A DNA stretch of 64,000 bases from Chryseobacterium sp. SNU WT5 (lineage in GTDB: Bacteria; Bacteroidota; Bacteroidia; Flavobacteriales; Weeksellaceae), in the NCBI RefSeq assembly GCF_007362475.1, contig NZ_CP041687.1, forward strand, positions 2,728,001-2,792,000. The letters are read 5' to 3'. A program made the position numbers and the translations under genes. The notes beneath the pieces are model-generated. The model made no database searches, had not been told where the DNA came from, and saw only the letters and a list, made by a program, of their open reading frames with translations. Position 1 is the stretch's first letter. Each line of letters starts with the position of its first letter. This document shows positions 1-9,260 of this stretch, piece by piece.

Positions 1-53
1 AATGAAATTTTTGTGCTATGGTGTCTTTTTTTAATTGGTTAAATTCTAATTTT

Positions 54-1973
54 CTATATCGTTGCTTCTTTTTTGAAGTAAGTGATAAAGTCCTCTACGC
101 TCATTGCGCCTAAGTCACCTTCACCTCTTCTTCGGACAGAAACTGTTCCTTCAAGTTCTTCATTCTCTCCGACGATAAGCATGAATGGCAGTTTTTTTAA
201 TTCCGCATCGCGGATTTTTCTACCAGTCTTCTCACTTCTTTCGTCAATCAGTCCACAAATATCGTGATTTTCCAGCAATTGTGAAACTTTTTTTGCATAA
301 TCCGCATATTTTTCACTAATCGGTAAAATGATGAATTGATCCGGAGCCAACCATAATGGGAAATCTCCCGCGGTATTTTCCAACAGAATCGCTATAAACC
401 GCTCCATAGAACCGAACGGCGCCCTATGAATCATTACTGGTCTGTGTTTTTCTCCATCATTTCCGGTGTACCATAGATCAAATCTTTCCGGTAAGTTATA
501 ATCAACCTGGATTGTTCCTAACTGCCATTTTCTACCTAATGCATCTTTGACCATGAAATCGAGTTTCGGTCCGTAGAATGCAGCTTCACCGTATTCTACA
601 ACATAGTTCAGTCCTTTTTTAATGGCGGCCTGAACGATGGCATCTTCTGCTTTTTTCCAGTTTTCGTCGCTCCCGATATATTTTTCTTTATTGTCAGGAT
701 CTCTTAACGAAACCTGAGTTACAAAATCTTCAAAACCTAAAGATTTGAAAACATATAATGTTAAATCAATGACATTTTCGAATTCCGACATTAACTGATC
801 TGGTGTGCAGAAAATATGAGCGTCATCTTGAGTAAATCCACGAACCCTTGTTAATCCATGAAGCTCTCCTGACTGTTCGTAACGGTAAACAGTACCGAAT
901 TCTGCAAAACGTTTTGGTAGATCACGGTACGACCATTGACCAACTTTGTAAATTTCACAATGGTGTGGACAGTTCATCGGTTTCAACATAAACTCTTCAC
1001 CTTCGTTCGGTGTTTTGATGGGTTGAAAACTGTCGGCGCCATATTTATCCCAGTGACCGGAGGTAACATACAATTCTTTAGATCCGATATGTGGCGTCAT
1101 TACGAATTCGTATCCTGATTTTTTCTGTGCTGCGGAAAGAAATTCTTCTAATTTTTTTCGCAGTGCCGTTCCTTTCGGTAACCACAATGGTAAACCTGCA
1201 CCCACTTTTTCGGAGAATGCATAAATTCCTAATTCTTTACCTAGTTTTCGGTGATCACGTCTTTTTGCTTCTTCTAAAAGTTCTAAATATTCAGTCAGAT
1301 CTTTTTGTTTAGGGAAAGAGATCGCATAAACTCTGGTAAGTTGTTTGTTTTTCTCATCACCTCTCCAATAGGCTCCGGCTGCGTTTAATATTTTTACGGC
1401 TTTTACAATTCCTGTAGCAGGAAGGTGACCGCCACGGCATAAATCCGTGAAATTATCATGGGTACAGAAAGTAATTTCGCCATCATTTAGATTGGATATT
1501 AATTCTGTTTTGTATGGATTGTCGGCATATTCTTTTAAAGCATCGGCTTTAGAGACTGGATAAAGACTGAAGGTTGCATTTTTCTTCGCATTCTCCAACA
1601 TTTTCTTTTCAATCTTTTCAAAATCTTTTTCAGATAATGTTTCCTCACCGAAATCTACATCATAATAAAAACCTTGTTCGATTGCAGGTCCAATGGTTAA
1701 TTTTGCTTCTGGATAAAACTCCATTATGGCCTGCGCCAAAAGGTGAGCCGAAGAATGCCAAAAAGCTTTTTTTCCCAAATCATCATTCCAGGTGAGCAAC
1801 TGAACCGTGGCATCTGTTGTAATCGGCGTGGTGTTTTCCACCTGCGTTCCGTTTACTAAAGCAGAAATAACATTTCTTGCTAAACCTTCACTAATTGATT
1901 TTGCGACTTCAAGCGGAGTAACTGATCCTTCAAATTCTTTAATACTTCCATCTGGAAGAGTGATTTTAACCAT
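54..1973 (-). CDS. thrS: Threonyl-tRNA synthetase
   Basis: This enzyme charges tRNA-Thr with threonine in the cytoplasm. The 639-residue length is normal for the family. An N-terminal TGS domain (about residues 1-60) precedes the editing domain, which has the [10 protein letters not shown] zinc/editing motif near residue 73 and a later CRGGH motif. The class II catalytic core shows the motif [11 protein letters not shown] and later [19 protein letters not shown], and the anticodon-binding domain forms the C-terminus. A TATTTTTG -7 box lies 22 bp upstream of the ATG. The stop is TAG, and only 53 bp of downstream sequence are in the window, so a partner such as infC cannot be confirmed. The call is firm. 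Confidence 0.97.
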   Translation of the reverse strand: MVKITLPDGSIKEFEGSVTPLEVAKSISEGLARNVISALVNGTQVENTTPITTDATVQLLTWNDDLGKKAFWHSSAHLLAQAIMEFYPEAKLTIGPAIEQGFYYDVDFGEETLSEKDFEKIEKKMLENAKKNATFSLYPVSKADALKEYADNPYKTELISNLNDGEITFCTHDNFTDLCRGGHLPATGIVKAVKILNAAGAYWRGDEKNKQLTRVYAISFPKQKDLTEYLELLEEAKRRDHRKLGKELGIYAFSEKVGAGLPLWLPKGTALRKKLEEFLSAAQKKSGYEFVMTPHIGSKELYVTSGHWDKYGADSFQPIKTPNEGEEFMLKPMNCPHHCEIYKVGQWSYRDLPKRFAEFGTVYRYEQSGELHGLTRVRGFTQDDAHIFCTPDQLMSEFENVIDLTLYVFKSLGFEDFVTQVSLRDPDNKEKYIGSDENWKKAEDAIVQAAIKKGLNYVVEYGEAAFYGPKLDFMVKDALGRKWQLGTIQVDYNLPERFDLWYTGNDGEKHRPVMIHRAPFGSMERFIAILLENTAGDFPLWLAPDQFIILPISEKYADYAKKVSQLLENHDICGLIDERSEKTGRKIRDAELKKLPFMLIVGENEELEGTVSVRRRGEGDLGAMSVEDFITYFKKEATI

Positions 1974-1995
1974 TTGTAACTAAAAATTTAAGTTG

Positions 1996-2003
1996 CAAAA
2001 ATA
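1996..2003 (-). promoter_or_regulatory. Bacteroidota -7 box for thrS
   Basis: On the minus strand this reads TATTTTTG, matching TAnnTTTG. It ends 22 bp before the thrS start. No clear -33 TTTG is seen at the usual spacing. Confidence 0.5.
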
Positions 2004-2115
2004 CGAATTTTTCGCCATTTATTTTCATGACTTTAATAAGAAGTTAAATGATTTAGAGATGATCATTGAATAAGAAGTTACTTAAAACCGACTCTTTTGG
2101 TTTAAAGTTGATAAT

Positions 2116-2475
2116 CTACTGCTTCTTAGTTGATATTCTATTTCTAAAATTAATATACGGTTTGTTGTTAAAAGTAAGATGTTTAGCTGTAATTTTAATT
2201 TTTGAGTCTTTTAATTTCGAACCTAGACCTTCAGTTATCGATGCTTCTAGCCTTTTCAAAATATTAAGAGCTTTGTAGGCACGATTTAGATTGGGCGTAT
2301 AGACCATTATCACATTTTCATCTAAAAAATGATCTTCAACTAGAGACTCAGGATAAATCTTAGTATTGGCTGTAAATCCAGAAAATTCTTTTATATATCC
2401 TGCTATTTTTAACAGTTCACTTGCCACAGTAGCATTTTTTAGTTCAGTGAAAGTTGCGGTAATCTTGTAATTCAT
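2116..2475 (-). CDS. Hypothetical protein, about 119 aa
   Basis: I do not recognise this protein. The ATG giving MNYKITATF is preferred over an upstream in-frame TTG that would add eight residues. It is soluble, of mixed alpha/beta character and lysine-rich, with no signal peptide or membrane segment. It stands alone between thrS and the DUF4230 cluster, with gaps of more than 100 bp on both sides and no clear -7 box. The amino-acid composition is that of a real protein and no competing ORF is better, but the function is unknown. Confidence 0.55.
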   Translation of the reverse strand: MNYKITATFTELKNATVASELLKIAGYIKEFSGFTANTKIYPESLVEDHFLDENVIMVYTPNLNRAYKALNILKRLEASITEGLGSKLKDSKIKITAKHLTFNNKPYINFRNRISTKKQ

Positions 2476-2601
2476 GGCGTAAGTCCTTTGATTTCGCAAA
2501 ATAATATGCTTAGCATATTGAATGCAAATTTCATGACTTTTATATTGATTATTAATAGTTTATTTTTTTTTTTTAACATTTGAATAAAAAAAAGCGAAAA
2601 A

Positions 2602-2817
2602 TTAATTTTCGCTTTTTTGATCTGTATTATCCGTTTTTCCATCAGGATGAAGTTTGGAGGTTTCTTTTATTTCTTTCTTCATCTTTTCATCGGAATTTAT
2701 TTTATCAGTAGAGGCGGGCACATTTGGAAAATCTTGATTTTCTTTTTTGATTTCTGCTTCTTTTGTTTTGTGGTCTTTTGGACTTTCCATTATTTTTTTG
2801 TTATAGTTTTGTGACAT
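2602..2817 (-). CDS. Small highly charged hypothetical protein
   Basis: This is a short protein of about 71 residues, very rich in Lys, Glu, Asp and Asn and probably disordered. I chose the ATG giving MSQNYNKK. Its first bases overlap the end of the upstream DUF4230 gene by 17 bp. A second ATG at 2790 (MESPKDH) would avoid the overlap, and an upstream TTG at 2841 looks unlikely. Its place at the end of a cluster that includes a pyrophosphohydrolase, a thioredoxin-like lipoprotein and a DUF4230 protein suggests co-transcription. The function is unknown, and a chance ORF cannot be excluded. Confidence 0.5.
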   Translation of the reverse strand: MSQNYNKKIMESPKDHKTKEAEIKKENQDFPNVPASTDKINSDEKMKKEIKETSKLHPDGKTDNTDQKSEN

Positions 2818-3415
2818 CGATCTGACCAGTCTGGTCTTCAATAGTGTAATTCAAAGCCTTTGCCAAAACAAAAATTTGATCTAAGTTTTCGGTTAATTGT
2901 TTTCTGCCCTCGTTCCTTAGACGATTTTGATTGACCGTTTTGTAAGCATTATCCTTTGCATATTTTGTAACTTTCTTAAAGTCCTGATCACTAAATCGGT
3001 TGAAAAATGAATCATCCATTGATTGAATTTCTACACTGGGAATAATCCTAATATCAGCATTCGGCAATTCTCTGATAATTAGTTTTTTGTTTATAGAATC
3101 AACCTCCAGTTTCATTTTATTTAAGTCATATGAAACCTGGGCATTGGTTTTTGTAAAAGTTACGATCTCTTTTTCTGATGATGGCAGAAGTGAACTTCCC
3201 AACATTTGAGAGGTAATTCTAGTTTTTTGCATGCTGGAAAAATCCTGCTCCATTACAACCATTTTATTCATTTTACGAATTTGATTGGTAATAATATAGT
3301 AATCATTTTGAACTTTGTCTTCTGCTTTCTTTGTCAGTTTATTCCAGAGTACAAAAAGCAATATCATCGCAACTGCACCTGTAATAAAAGCAATAATTAT
3401 TTCCTTCTTTTTCAC
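2801..3415 (-). CDS. DUF4230 domain-containing membrane-anchored protein
   Basis: The start codon is GTG, one base after the stop of the preceding thioredoxin-like gene, which indicates tight translational linkage. The 204 residues begin with a short basic stretch and one transmembrane helix (about residues 6-25), followed by a soluble region that resembles DUF4230. That family is widespread in Bacteroidota and Firmicutes and has no known function. Most of the protein should lie on the outer side of the cytoplasmic membrane. No catalytic motif is evident. Confidence 0.75.
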   Translation of the reverse strand: MKKKEIIIAFITGAVAMILLFVLWNKLTKKAEDKVQNDYYIITNQIRKMNKMVVMEQDFSSMQKTRITSQMLGSSLLPSSEKEIVTFTKTNAQVSYDLNKMKLEVDSINKKLIIRELPNADIRIIPSVEIQSMDDSFFNRFSDQDFKKVTKYAKDNAYKTVNQNRLRNEGRKQLTENLDQIFVLAKALNYTIEDQTGQIDVTKL

Positions 3416-3416
3416 T

Positions 3417-3977
3417 TTACTTTAATAGATCTTTAATTGAGGAATTGTCTTTTTTAATAATTTCTAACAGATCTCTTTCAAGATATCCTGTTGAAGGACT
3501 TTCAATAATCCTGCCGATTTCTTTACCGTATTTTTGAACGATGATGGTAGGAACTTTTTGGATATTATACGTTCCTTCTTCACCACTTGGTGCTTCTTTT
3601 TTACGATTAACTGCAATAATAGTAAGTTTGTTTTCGGGGTAATTTAATTGCTCCAAAATTTTGAATAAACGTGGCACTTCACGATGACTATCTTCACACC
3701 AAGTTCCCATCACAATGATTAGCGAATAGGAGTTCAGTTTTTCTTTCTTTAATTCGGCAACGGATTTCTGATCGATTGCATATTCATCGTGCTCTTTCAC
3801 ATACCATTCACTATAAGGTTCTTTTAAAAGTTGATCTTTTGACTGATAGCCAAGCAACATTTTTCCGTCATTTGTAGTATCTACTTCCCGGTTGATGACA
3901 ATTTTCTGCGAATTGCAAGATTGCAATGCGAAAAAAATAGCCGCCGTGCTGAGTATTATTTTGCAAAAATATTTCAT
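3417..3977 (-). CDS. Thioredoxin-like lipoprotein with WCxDS motif
   Basis: This 186-residue exported protein has a lipoprotein signal peptide (MKYFCKIILSTAAIFFALQSC, lipobox LQSC at about residues 18-21). A thioredoxin-like fold follows, with the motif GTWCEDSHREVPR at about residue 92 and a VPTIIV cis-proline segment. The active site has only one Cys (WCEDS instead of WCxxC), so a classical dithiol exchange is unlikely. A monothiol or purely binding role is possible. It sits between the pyrophosphohydrolase gene (14 bp upstream) and the DUF4230 gene (1 bp downstream) in one apparent operon. Confidence 0.8.
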   Translation of the reverse strand: MKYFCKIILSTAAIFFALQSCNSQKIVINREVDTTNDGKMLLGYQSKDQLLKEPYSEWYVKEHDEYAIDQKSVAELKKEKLNSYSLIIVMGTWCEDSHREVPRLFKILEQLNYPENKLTIIAVNRKKEAPSGEEGTYNIQKVPTIIVQKYGKEIGRIIESPSTGYLERDLLEIIKKDNSSIKDLLK

Positions 3978-3991
3978 AGGTGTTAATGATA

Positions 3992-4456
3992 TTAATTAAT
4001 GATAGATTTTAAATCTGCGGGAGAATAATATTTATTTTTTAAAACTTTTTGGTCCGAAGTTCTATGAACATTAATTTTTTCTCCAGCAGGCCGTGCAAAA
4101 GCATCTTCGCCTTTTTCTTTATAAAAAGCGATCGTCTCGTCTGCTTCTTGTTGGTTATTACAAGCTTTGGACATATTAGAACGCTGTACTTCATTAAATA
4201 GCGCTGGGAATTTTTTCCCTAAACCAAATTCTAAAACCGCCCCGCTCAATACATATTGTAAATCACATAAAGCATCTGCGATTTCCACCAAATCATTGTC
4301 CTCGATCGCTTGTTTTAATTCATCTAGTTCTTCCTGTAAAAGCGAAACTCTTAACTCACATCTTTCCTTTGCTGGAATTTGAGGTGTTTCCAAAATTGGT
4401 ACGTTAAAAGTTTTGTGAAATTCTGCAACTTGATTAAGTGCATCTAATTTTTCCAT
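3992..4456 (-). CDS. Nucleoside triphosphate pyrophosphohydrolase (MazG-like/PRA-PH fold)
   Basis: This is a 154-residue all-alpha NTP pyrophosphatase. The metal-binding signature is clear: EELDEL at about residue 41, then EIADALCDLQYV at about residue 60, giving the EExxE...ExxD pattern of MazG-like and HisE-like enzymes. Enzymes of this family hydrolyse (d)NTPs to NMP and PPi and are often house-cleaning. The substrate here cannot be told from the sequence. It is first in a reverse-strand cluster and has a good -7 box 17 bp upstream. Confidence 0.82.
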   Translation of the reverse strand: MEKLDALNQVAEFHKTFNVPILETPQIPAKERCELRVSLLQEELDELKQAIEDNDLVEIADALCDLQYVLSGAVLEFGLGKKFPALFNEVQRSNMSKACNNQQEADETIAFYKEKGEDAFARPAGEKINVHRTSDQKVLKNKYYSPADLKSIIN

Positions 4457-4473
4457 TAATCTTTAATTTGAAA

Positions 4474-4481
4474 CAAATATA
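4474..4481 (-). promoter_or_regulatory. -7 box for the pyrophosphohydrolase cluster
   Basis: The minus strand reads TATATTTG (TAnnTTTG), 17 bp upstream of the ATG. It probably drives the pyrophosphohydrolase, thioredoxin-like and DUF4230 genes. Confidence 0.5.
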
Positions 4482-4504
4482 AACAATCAATTTTTTAAAA
4501 TAAA

Positions 4505-4532
4505 AACCGCCTCAAAATAAATTGAGACGGTT
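4505..4532 (-). terminator. Rho-independent terminator of the reprolysin-like gene
   Basis: An 11-bp stem has a 6-nt loop. The one imperfect pair is a G.U wobble on the minus-strand RNA but an A.C mismatch on the plus strand, so it fits the minus-strand transcript. A U-rich run follows. Confidence 0.75.
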
Positions 4533-4555
4533 AAAAAAAAATATTTACTTTGAAT

Positions 4556-7500
4556 TTATTCTTTTATGAATCTTTTGGAAGATGATCCAACCTGAATAAT
4601 ATAAACTCCCTTAGGAAGATTAATTAAATTCACAACGTGATCAACTATTTCTCCTGATTGAAGAAGTTTCCCACTCATATCATAAATACTGAATGCAGTT
4701 GAATCTGCGTTAGAAATATTCAGAACTTTACCTGTTACAGGATTTGGAAAGATTGAAAATTCTTTAGCTGGATTTGCTGTAGAAGCTGCAACCTCTTTTC
4801 CACTGGACATAATATTGATTGTATAATCCTCAACTTGACCATAGCTGAAATTCTCACATGGAGACGATGGTGCGGAGTAGTATTTCATCATTACGCGCAT
4901 TCTTGTGGCACCCAAGGTAGCGTTGCTCGGAATGGTAATGGAGCCTGTTACTGGTGAAGTTGTAGAACCAGCTTTGGTCCATACGTTCTCGCCTGCATCT
5001 GTAAATGTTCCATTTCCATTATAGTCAATATATACTGCATATGCTTCTGAGTATTTTGTAGATCTCCAAGTAGGGGTGATCGATAATGAGTAATTTGTTC
5101 CTCTGGTTACATTAGTAGAAACTGAAGTGAAGTTTTCGTAACCTGATGTGCCTGTTGAAGAGTTGTTGATGGTATTGAATTTTACATTACCAATACGCTC
5201 GTCAGCAGTACTGTTTGCAGAAGATGAACAGTAGCTTACAGAACTGGAAAGTGTAGTAACGGAAACATTATTACTTGATACAGAAACATTCCCCGCTGCA
5301 TCTTTCGCTTTAACAGAGAACGTGTAAGATGTTGAAGCAGATAAGCCAGAAACTGCATAAGAAGTTGAACTTGTAGAACCAATTAGAGAAGCGTTTTGGA
5401 ATACATCATATTCTATCACTCCTACATTATCTGTTGAACCACTCCAGGAAAGATTAGTGGAGCTCGCTGTAGTACCCGATACTGATAAACTCGGTGCAGT
5501 TGGTGGAGTAGTATCAGTAGAAGAAGCTGGTGTAGTCACTGAAACTGCATTACTTGCAACAGAAATATTCCCTGCAGCATCTTTTGCTTTCACATTGAAA
5601 GAATAAGTAGTAGATGCTGAAAGTCCAGTAATGGTTGCAGATGTAGATTCTGTAGAACCTAATAATGTAGTTCCTCTGTATATGTCATATCCGGTTACTC
5701 CAACATTATCAGTTGCACCACTCCAAGATAAATTAGTTGAAGTAGATGTAGTTCCGGAAGCAGAAAGAACAGGAGCCTTAGGTGCTACTGTGTCTCCAGC
5801 TCCAGCTGATACTGAAATGTTGCTTTTGTTTACGTTAAAGAAAACATGATTTGTTCCTTTCACCATAATTCTACCTGTAGAAGTTGATGTATTTGGAATA
5901 GTCACGTTTTGAGATCCGTCATTTGGTGTTGCAGATAACAACGTTGACCATGTATTTCCACTGTCGGTAGACCATAGAATATCAACATTTGCTGCGTTCA
6001 CTCCATTAGAAGTAGTTCCTGCAACATTCCAGGTAACTGCTTGTGAAGATCCACCAGTATAAGAAGTTGAAGATGACTGTGATGTTACTGCGAATGGTCC
6101 TGCACTAGAATTTACTGAAATTACGGCATCATCTGAATTATTTCCTGATCCACCAGGTCTGTTATCACGAACAGTATATCTGAAATTGAGTGTTCTACCA
6201 ACAGAAGATAAAGCTTCTACCGTAATTTCTGGACTTGCAGTTGTAGTAGAACCTGCTAAAACAGACTGCATTCTTGGGAAATATCTTGTAGGAGATGTTG
6301 TTGGCATATAACTTCTAAAGTTTACACCTGTTGTTTTTGTGGCACTTGGCGCATCCGCATTTGCTTGATTGTCCATCTGTTCCCAAATATAGGTTAGTGC
6401 ATCACCATTTGCATCCGTAGAGGTACCAGTTAACATGAACGGGGTACTTTTGGGAATCGTATAATCTGCGCCAGCATTTGCAGTTGGAATTGAATTACCA
6501 GTTGAAGTAGTTACAGGGCAAGTCTTGGATTTAATATTATTAGTTATTTGCTGAATAGTTACAGCATGGAAATAGGGATCAGAATGAGGCTGAACGTCCA
6601 CATTTGTAATTCCTGCATAACCCATAATAGTTGATCCGGATCCTGGTTCCATTTGTACTCCTGTTCCTTCATTTGATTTAGTAAACGTATGATTTCCACC
6701 AAATTGATGACCCATTTCGTGTGCCACGTAATCAATATCAAAGTTATCTCCTGATGGATTATTGTCTGAAGGAGAAGTGATTCCTTTTCCTTTAGAACCG
6801 TTTACACAAACACATCCGATACAACCTGCGTTTCCGCCACCGCCAGACGCACCAAATAAGTGTCCAATATCATAATTAGACTCGCCAATTACAGAGGTTA
6901 GAGTAGATTGAAGTTGGCCATTCCATTGCGACATTGAAGAAGAGTTGGAATAAGGATCAGTTGAAGCGTTGGTATATATTACCGAATCATTATTTGAGAT
7001 AATGATCATTCGAGCAGAGAAGTCTTTTTGAAAAACTCCGTTAACACGAGTCATGGTGTTGTTCATCGCTGCCAAGGCCTTAGCTTTCGTTCCCCCGAAA
7101 TAGGCTGTATATTCACCTGTACAGGAAAGTGCAAGACGGAAAGTTCTAAGTACGGCATCATCTGCATTAGGTCGGGCAGTTAAATCTTCTCCTAACTGAG
7201 ATTTAGCATCATCAATTGTCAGACATTCAAATTTATTTAAATTGTCCTTTTTATCTGACCGCTGATAAACCACGTAAGATGAGGCATCAGTAGTGTAAGG
7301 TTCAATAAAAACTGCAGAATTATCACTGCTGATTTCCATAGAGGATAAACCCAGAGGTGATAAGCTGAAATAAACTACGTTAGCTGGATTAGCTAAGCTT
7401 TGTCCAACATAAGACTTAATCTCTGGATATTTCGCAGCCAATGCAGGATCGAAATTTGAATTTTCGGAAACTTTAAAATCTTCCATTTTTCCGCCAACGG

Positions 7501-7741
7501 ATGGCAAAGTAATAATGGTGGCCGATTTTTCATTAACTGCCAGTTTGTTAGGCGAGCCTTTCAAAGCTGATTTGAGACCTTCAACGTTCAGGTTGAATAA
7601 TTTTGGATTAGCAATAGAAGCTTTGTTCGCTAAAACTTCACTACTTGCAGATCTGCCTGCATTCGTCCATAAAGAGCTGGTTTGTCCATAGGAGAGACCA
7701 GCAATTGCTGCGAAAGCAAAAGATAGAATTTGTGTTTTCAT
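4556..7741 (-). CDS. Secreted reprolysin-like zinc metalloprotease, T9SS cargo
   Basis: This 1061-residue multidomain exoprotein begins with a signal peptide (MKTQILSFAFAAIAGLSYGQ). A pro-region precedes a metalloprotease domain with the extended zinc motif HEMGHQFGGNH near residue 340, the metzincin/reprolysin form HExxHxxGxxH. After further beta domains come two fibronectin type III repeats (each with TTNLSWSG or SSTNLSWSG and DNVGV), a GEVED-like domain (begins YCSSSANSTADERIG, ends GQVEDYTI) and a C-terminal type A T9SS sorting domain (FSIFPNPVTGK... to KRFIKE). It should be secreted through the type IX system and act extracellularly on protein. It is monocistronic. Confidence 0.93.
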   Translation of the reverse strand: MKTQILSFAFAAIAGLSYGQTSSLWTNAGRSASSEVLANKASIANPKLFNLNVEGLKSALKGSPNKLAVNEKSATIITLPSVGGKMEDFKVSENSNFDPALAAKYPEIKSYVGQSLANPANVVYFSLSPLGLSSMEISSDNSAVFIEPYTTDASSYVVYQRSDKKDNLNKFECLTIDDAKSQLGEDLTARPNADDAVLRTFRLALSCTGEYTAYFGGTKAKALAAMNNTMTRVNGVFQKDFSARMIIISNNDSVIYTNASTDPYSNSSSMSQWNGQLQSTLTSVIGESNYDIGHLFGASGGGGNAGCIGCVCVNGSKGKGITSPSDNNPSGDNFDIDYVAHEMGHQFGGNHTFTKSNEGTGVQMEPGSGSTIMGYAGITNVDVQPHSDPYFHAVTIQQITNNIKSKTCPVTTSTGNSIPTANAGADYTIPKSTPFMLTGTSTDANGDALTYIWEQMDNQANADAPSATKTTGVNFRSYMPTTSPTRYFPRMQSVLAGSTTTASPEITVEALSSVGRTLNFRYTVRDNRPGGSGNNSDDAVISVNSSAGPFAVTSQSSSTSYTGGSSQAVTWNVAGTTSNGVNAANVDILWSTDSGNTWSTLLSATPNDGSQNVTIPNTSTSTGRIMVKGTNHVFFNVNKSNISVSAGAGDTVAPKAPVLSASGTTSTSTNLSWSGATDNVGVTGYDIYRGTTLLGSTESTSATITGLSASTTYSFNVKAKDAAGNISVASNAVSVTTPASSTDTTPPTAPSLSVSGTTASSTNLSWSGSTDNVGVIEYDVFQNASLIGSTSSTSYAVSGLSASTSYTFSVKAKDAAGNVSVSSNNVSVTTLSSSVSYCSSSANSTADERIGNVKFNTINNSSTGTSGYENFTSVSTNVTRGTNYSLSITPTWRSTKYSEAYAVYIDYNGNGTFTDAGENVWTKAGSTTSPVTGSITIPSNATLGATRMRVMMKYYSAPSSPCENFSYGQVEDYTINIMSSGKEVAASTANPAKEFSIFPNPVTGKVLNISNADSTAFSIYDMSGKLLQSGEIVDHVVNLINLPKGVYIIQVGSSSKRFIKE

Positions 7742-7772
7742 TAATTGTGTTTTATTAATAATTTAAGACCGT

Positions 7773-7780
7773 CAAATGTA
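7773..7780 (-). promoter_or_regulatory. -7 box for the metalloprotease gene
   Basis: The minus strand reads TACATTTG, 31 bp upstream of the start. TTTG sequences lie a further 11-15 bp upstream, which is closer than the usual -33 spacing. Confidence 0.45.
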
Positions 7781-7890
7781 TAAATTATTTTCAAACAAAC
7801 GCATAAATATATGTCGAAAATGATATTTTTTTATTGAAAATTTATGAAAACAATAATCTCGAATTCTTCTTCAAAATTGTTAAAAATGAA

Positions 7891-7916
7891 AAAAACACCG
7901 ATAATTCGGTGTTTTT
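7891..7916 (-). terminator. Terminator after the acyl-CoA dehydrogenase gene
   Basis: A perfect 11-bp inverted repeat (AAAAACACCGA and its complement) has a 4-nt loop and lies 20 bp after the stop codon. Its A/T-rich arms provide the U-run. Confidence 0.8.
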
Positions 7917-7935
7917 GATAATATTTAGAAAAAAT

Positions 7936-9075
7936 TTACTTAGAAATTTCTCTTCCAATAACCAGCCTTTGTATTTCTGAAGTTCCCTCGCCGATCGTAC
8001 AAAGTTTTGAATCTCTATAGTATTTTTCTGCAGGAAAATCTTTTGTATAGCCGTAACCACCAAAAATCTGAACTGCATTATTAGCTATTCTTACACAAGC
8101 TTCGGAAGCGTAGAGTTTTGCCATTGCACCTTCTTTGGTCATTGGTTGTTTTGCATTTTTTAAATTAGATGCACGTTGAATTAATAATTCTGCTGCGTCA
8201 ATTTCTGTTGCCATATCAGCAAGCATGAAGTTGATTGCCTGGAACTCATTAATTGCTTTTCCAAACTGATGTCTCTCTAATGAGTATTTTAGAGCCGCTT
8301 TGTAAGCTCCTCTTGCAGTTCCTAAGCTTAATGCAGCAATCGAAATTCTACCACCGTCAAGTATTTTCATTGCTTGTTTGAAACCAGAACCTACTTCTCC
8401 TAATCGATTAGCATCTGAAACGCGTACGCTATCAAAAATTAATTCTGCGGTTTCGGAAGCGCGCATTCCTAATTTATTTTCTTTTTTTCCTGACGTAAAT
8501 CCGGGCATACCTTTTTCTAAAACAAATGCAGTTGAGTTATTACGTGCTCCCTTTTCGCCGGTTCTCGTCATTACTACTGCAATATCTCCTGAGATAGCAT
8601 GTGTAATAAAGTTTTTGGCACCATTAATAATCCAATCATCTCCATCTTTCACTGCAGTTGTGTTCATCCCACCAGAATCAGAACCAGTGTTATGTTCTGT
8701 TAATCCCCATGCTCCAATCACTTTACCAGATGCAAGTTGCGGTAACCATTTGTGTCTCTGTTCTTCAGATCCAAACTCATAGATGTGATTTGTACAAAGA
8801 GAATTATGTGCTGCAACAGAAAGTCCAATTGAAGGATCAACTTGCGATATTTCATCTAAAATAGTCACATATTCGTGATATCCTAATCCTGATCCACCAT
8901 ATTCTTCTGGAATAACAATACCCATAAAGCCCATTTCACCCAGTTGATGAAATAGTTCTACAGGAAAGGTTTGGCTTTCATCCCAATCCATAATATTTGG
9001 ACGGATTTTTTTTTCTGCAAAATCTCTTGCGGTTTCTGCAATCATATTAAGGTTGTGAGTAGTCTCGCTGTTCAT
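7936..9075 (-). CDS. Acyl-CoA dehydrogenase
   Basis: This FAD enzyme oxidises acyl-CoA to trans-2-enoyl-CoA and passes electrons to EtfAB, which is encoded at 52.6-54.4 kb in the same window. The 379-residue length is typical. Visible signatures are GAWGLTEHNTGSDSGG (FAD/substrate contact, about residue 131), QIFGGYGYTKDFPAEKYYRD, and the C-terminal GEGTSEIQRLVIGREI that carries the expected catalytic Glu. Chain-length preference cannot be read from the sequence. It is monocistronic, with a promoter box upstream and a strong terminator downstream. Confidence 0.94.
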   Translation of the reverse strand: MNSETTHNLNMIAETARDFAEKKIRPNIMDWDESQTFPVELFHQLGEMGFMGIVIPEEYGGSGLGYHEYVTILDEISQVDPSIGLSVAAHNSLCTNHIYEFGSEEQRHKWLPQLASGKVIGAWGLTEHNTGSDSGGMNTTAVKDGDDWIINGAKNFITHAISGDIAVVMTRTGEKGARNNSTAFVLEKGMPGFTSGKKENKLGMRASETAELIFDSVRVSDANRLGEVGSGFKQAMKILDGGRISIAALSLGTARGAYKAALKYSLERHQFGKAINEFQAINFMLADMATEIDAAELLIQRASNLKNAKQPMTKEGAMAKLYASEACVRIANNAVQIFGGYGYTKDFPAEKYYRDSKLCTIGEGTSEIQRLVIGREISK

Positions 9076-9091
9076 AGAATATATTTGTTTT

Positions 9092-9099
9092 CAAAGATA
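9092..9099 (-). promoter_or_regulatory. -7 box for the acyl-CoA dehydrogenase gene
   Basis: The minus strand reads TATCTTTG, 16 bp upstream of the ATG. Confidence 0.5.
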
Positions 9100-9218
9100 A
9101 AGAAAATGTATAAAGTGCTGAAATAATTTCACAGTTAAAACATTAATTAATTATTATATGAATAATCAATAATATCATATTTGAGCCACTTGGTATTATT
9201 ACTTGTCGTTTAAATAGC

Positions 9219-9244
9219 TAATTTTGATATATCTTGTAAATTTG
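9219..9244 (+). promoter_or_regulatory. Two candidate -7 boxes for the endonuclease I gene
   Basis: TAATTTTG (9219-9226) and TAAATTTG (9237-9244) both match TAnnTTTG. They lie 34 and 16 bp upstream of the ATG. Which is used cannot be told. Confidence 0.45.
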
Positions 9245-9260
9245 ATTCAATTACTGACTT

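Noticed and set aside
1-53. Start of infC after thrS
   Set aside because: Only 53 bp remain and no reading frame there recalls an IF3 N-terminus.
8378-8782. A 134-codon plus-strand ORF inside the acyl-CoA dehydrogenase gene
   Set aside because: It is the antisense shadow of a gene with full family motifs and has no homology-like features of its own.
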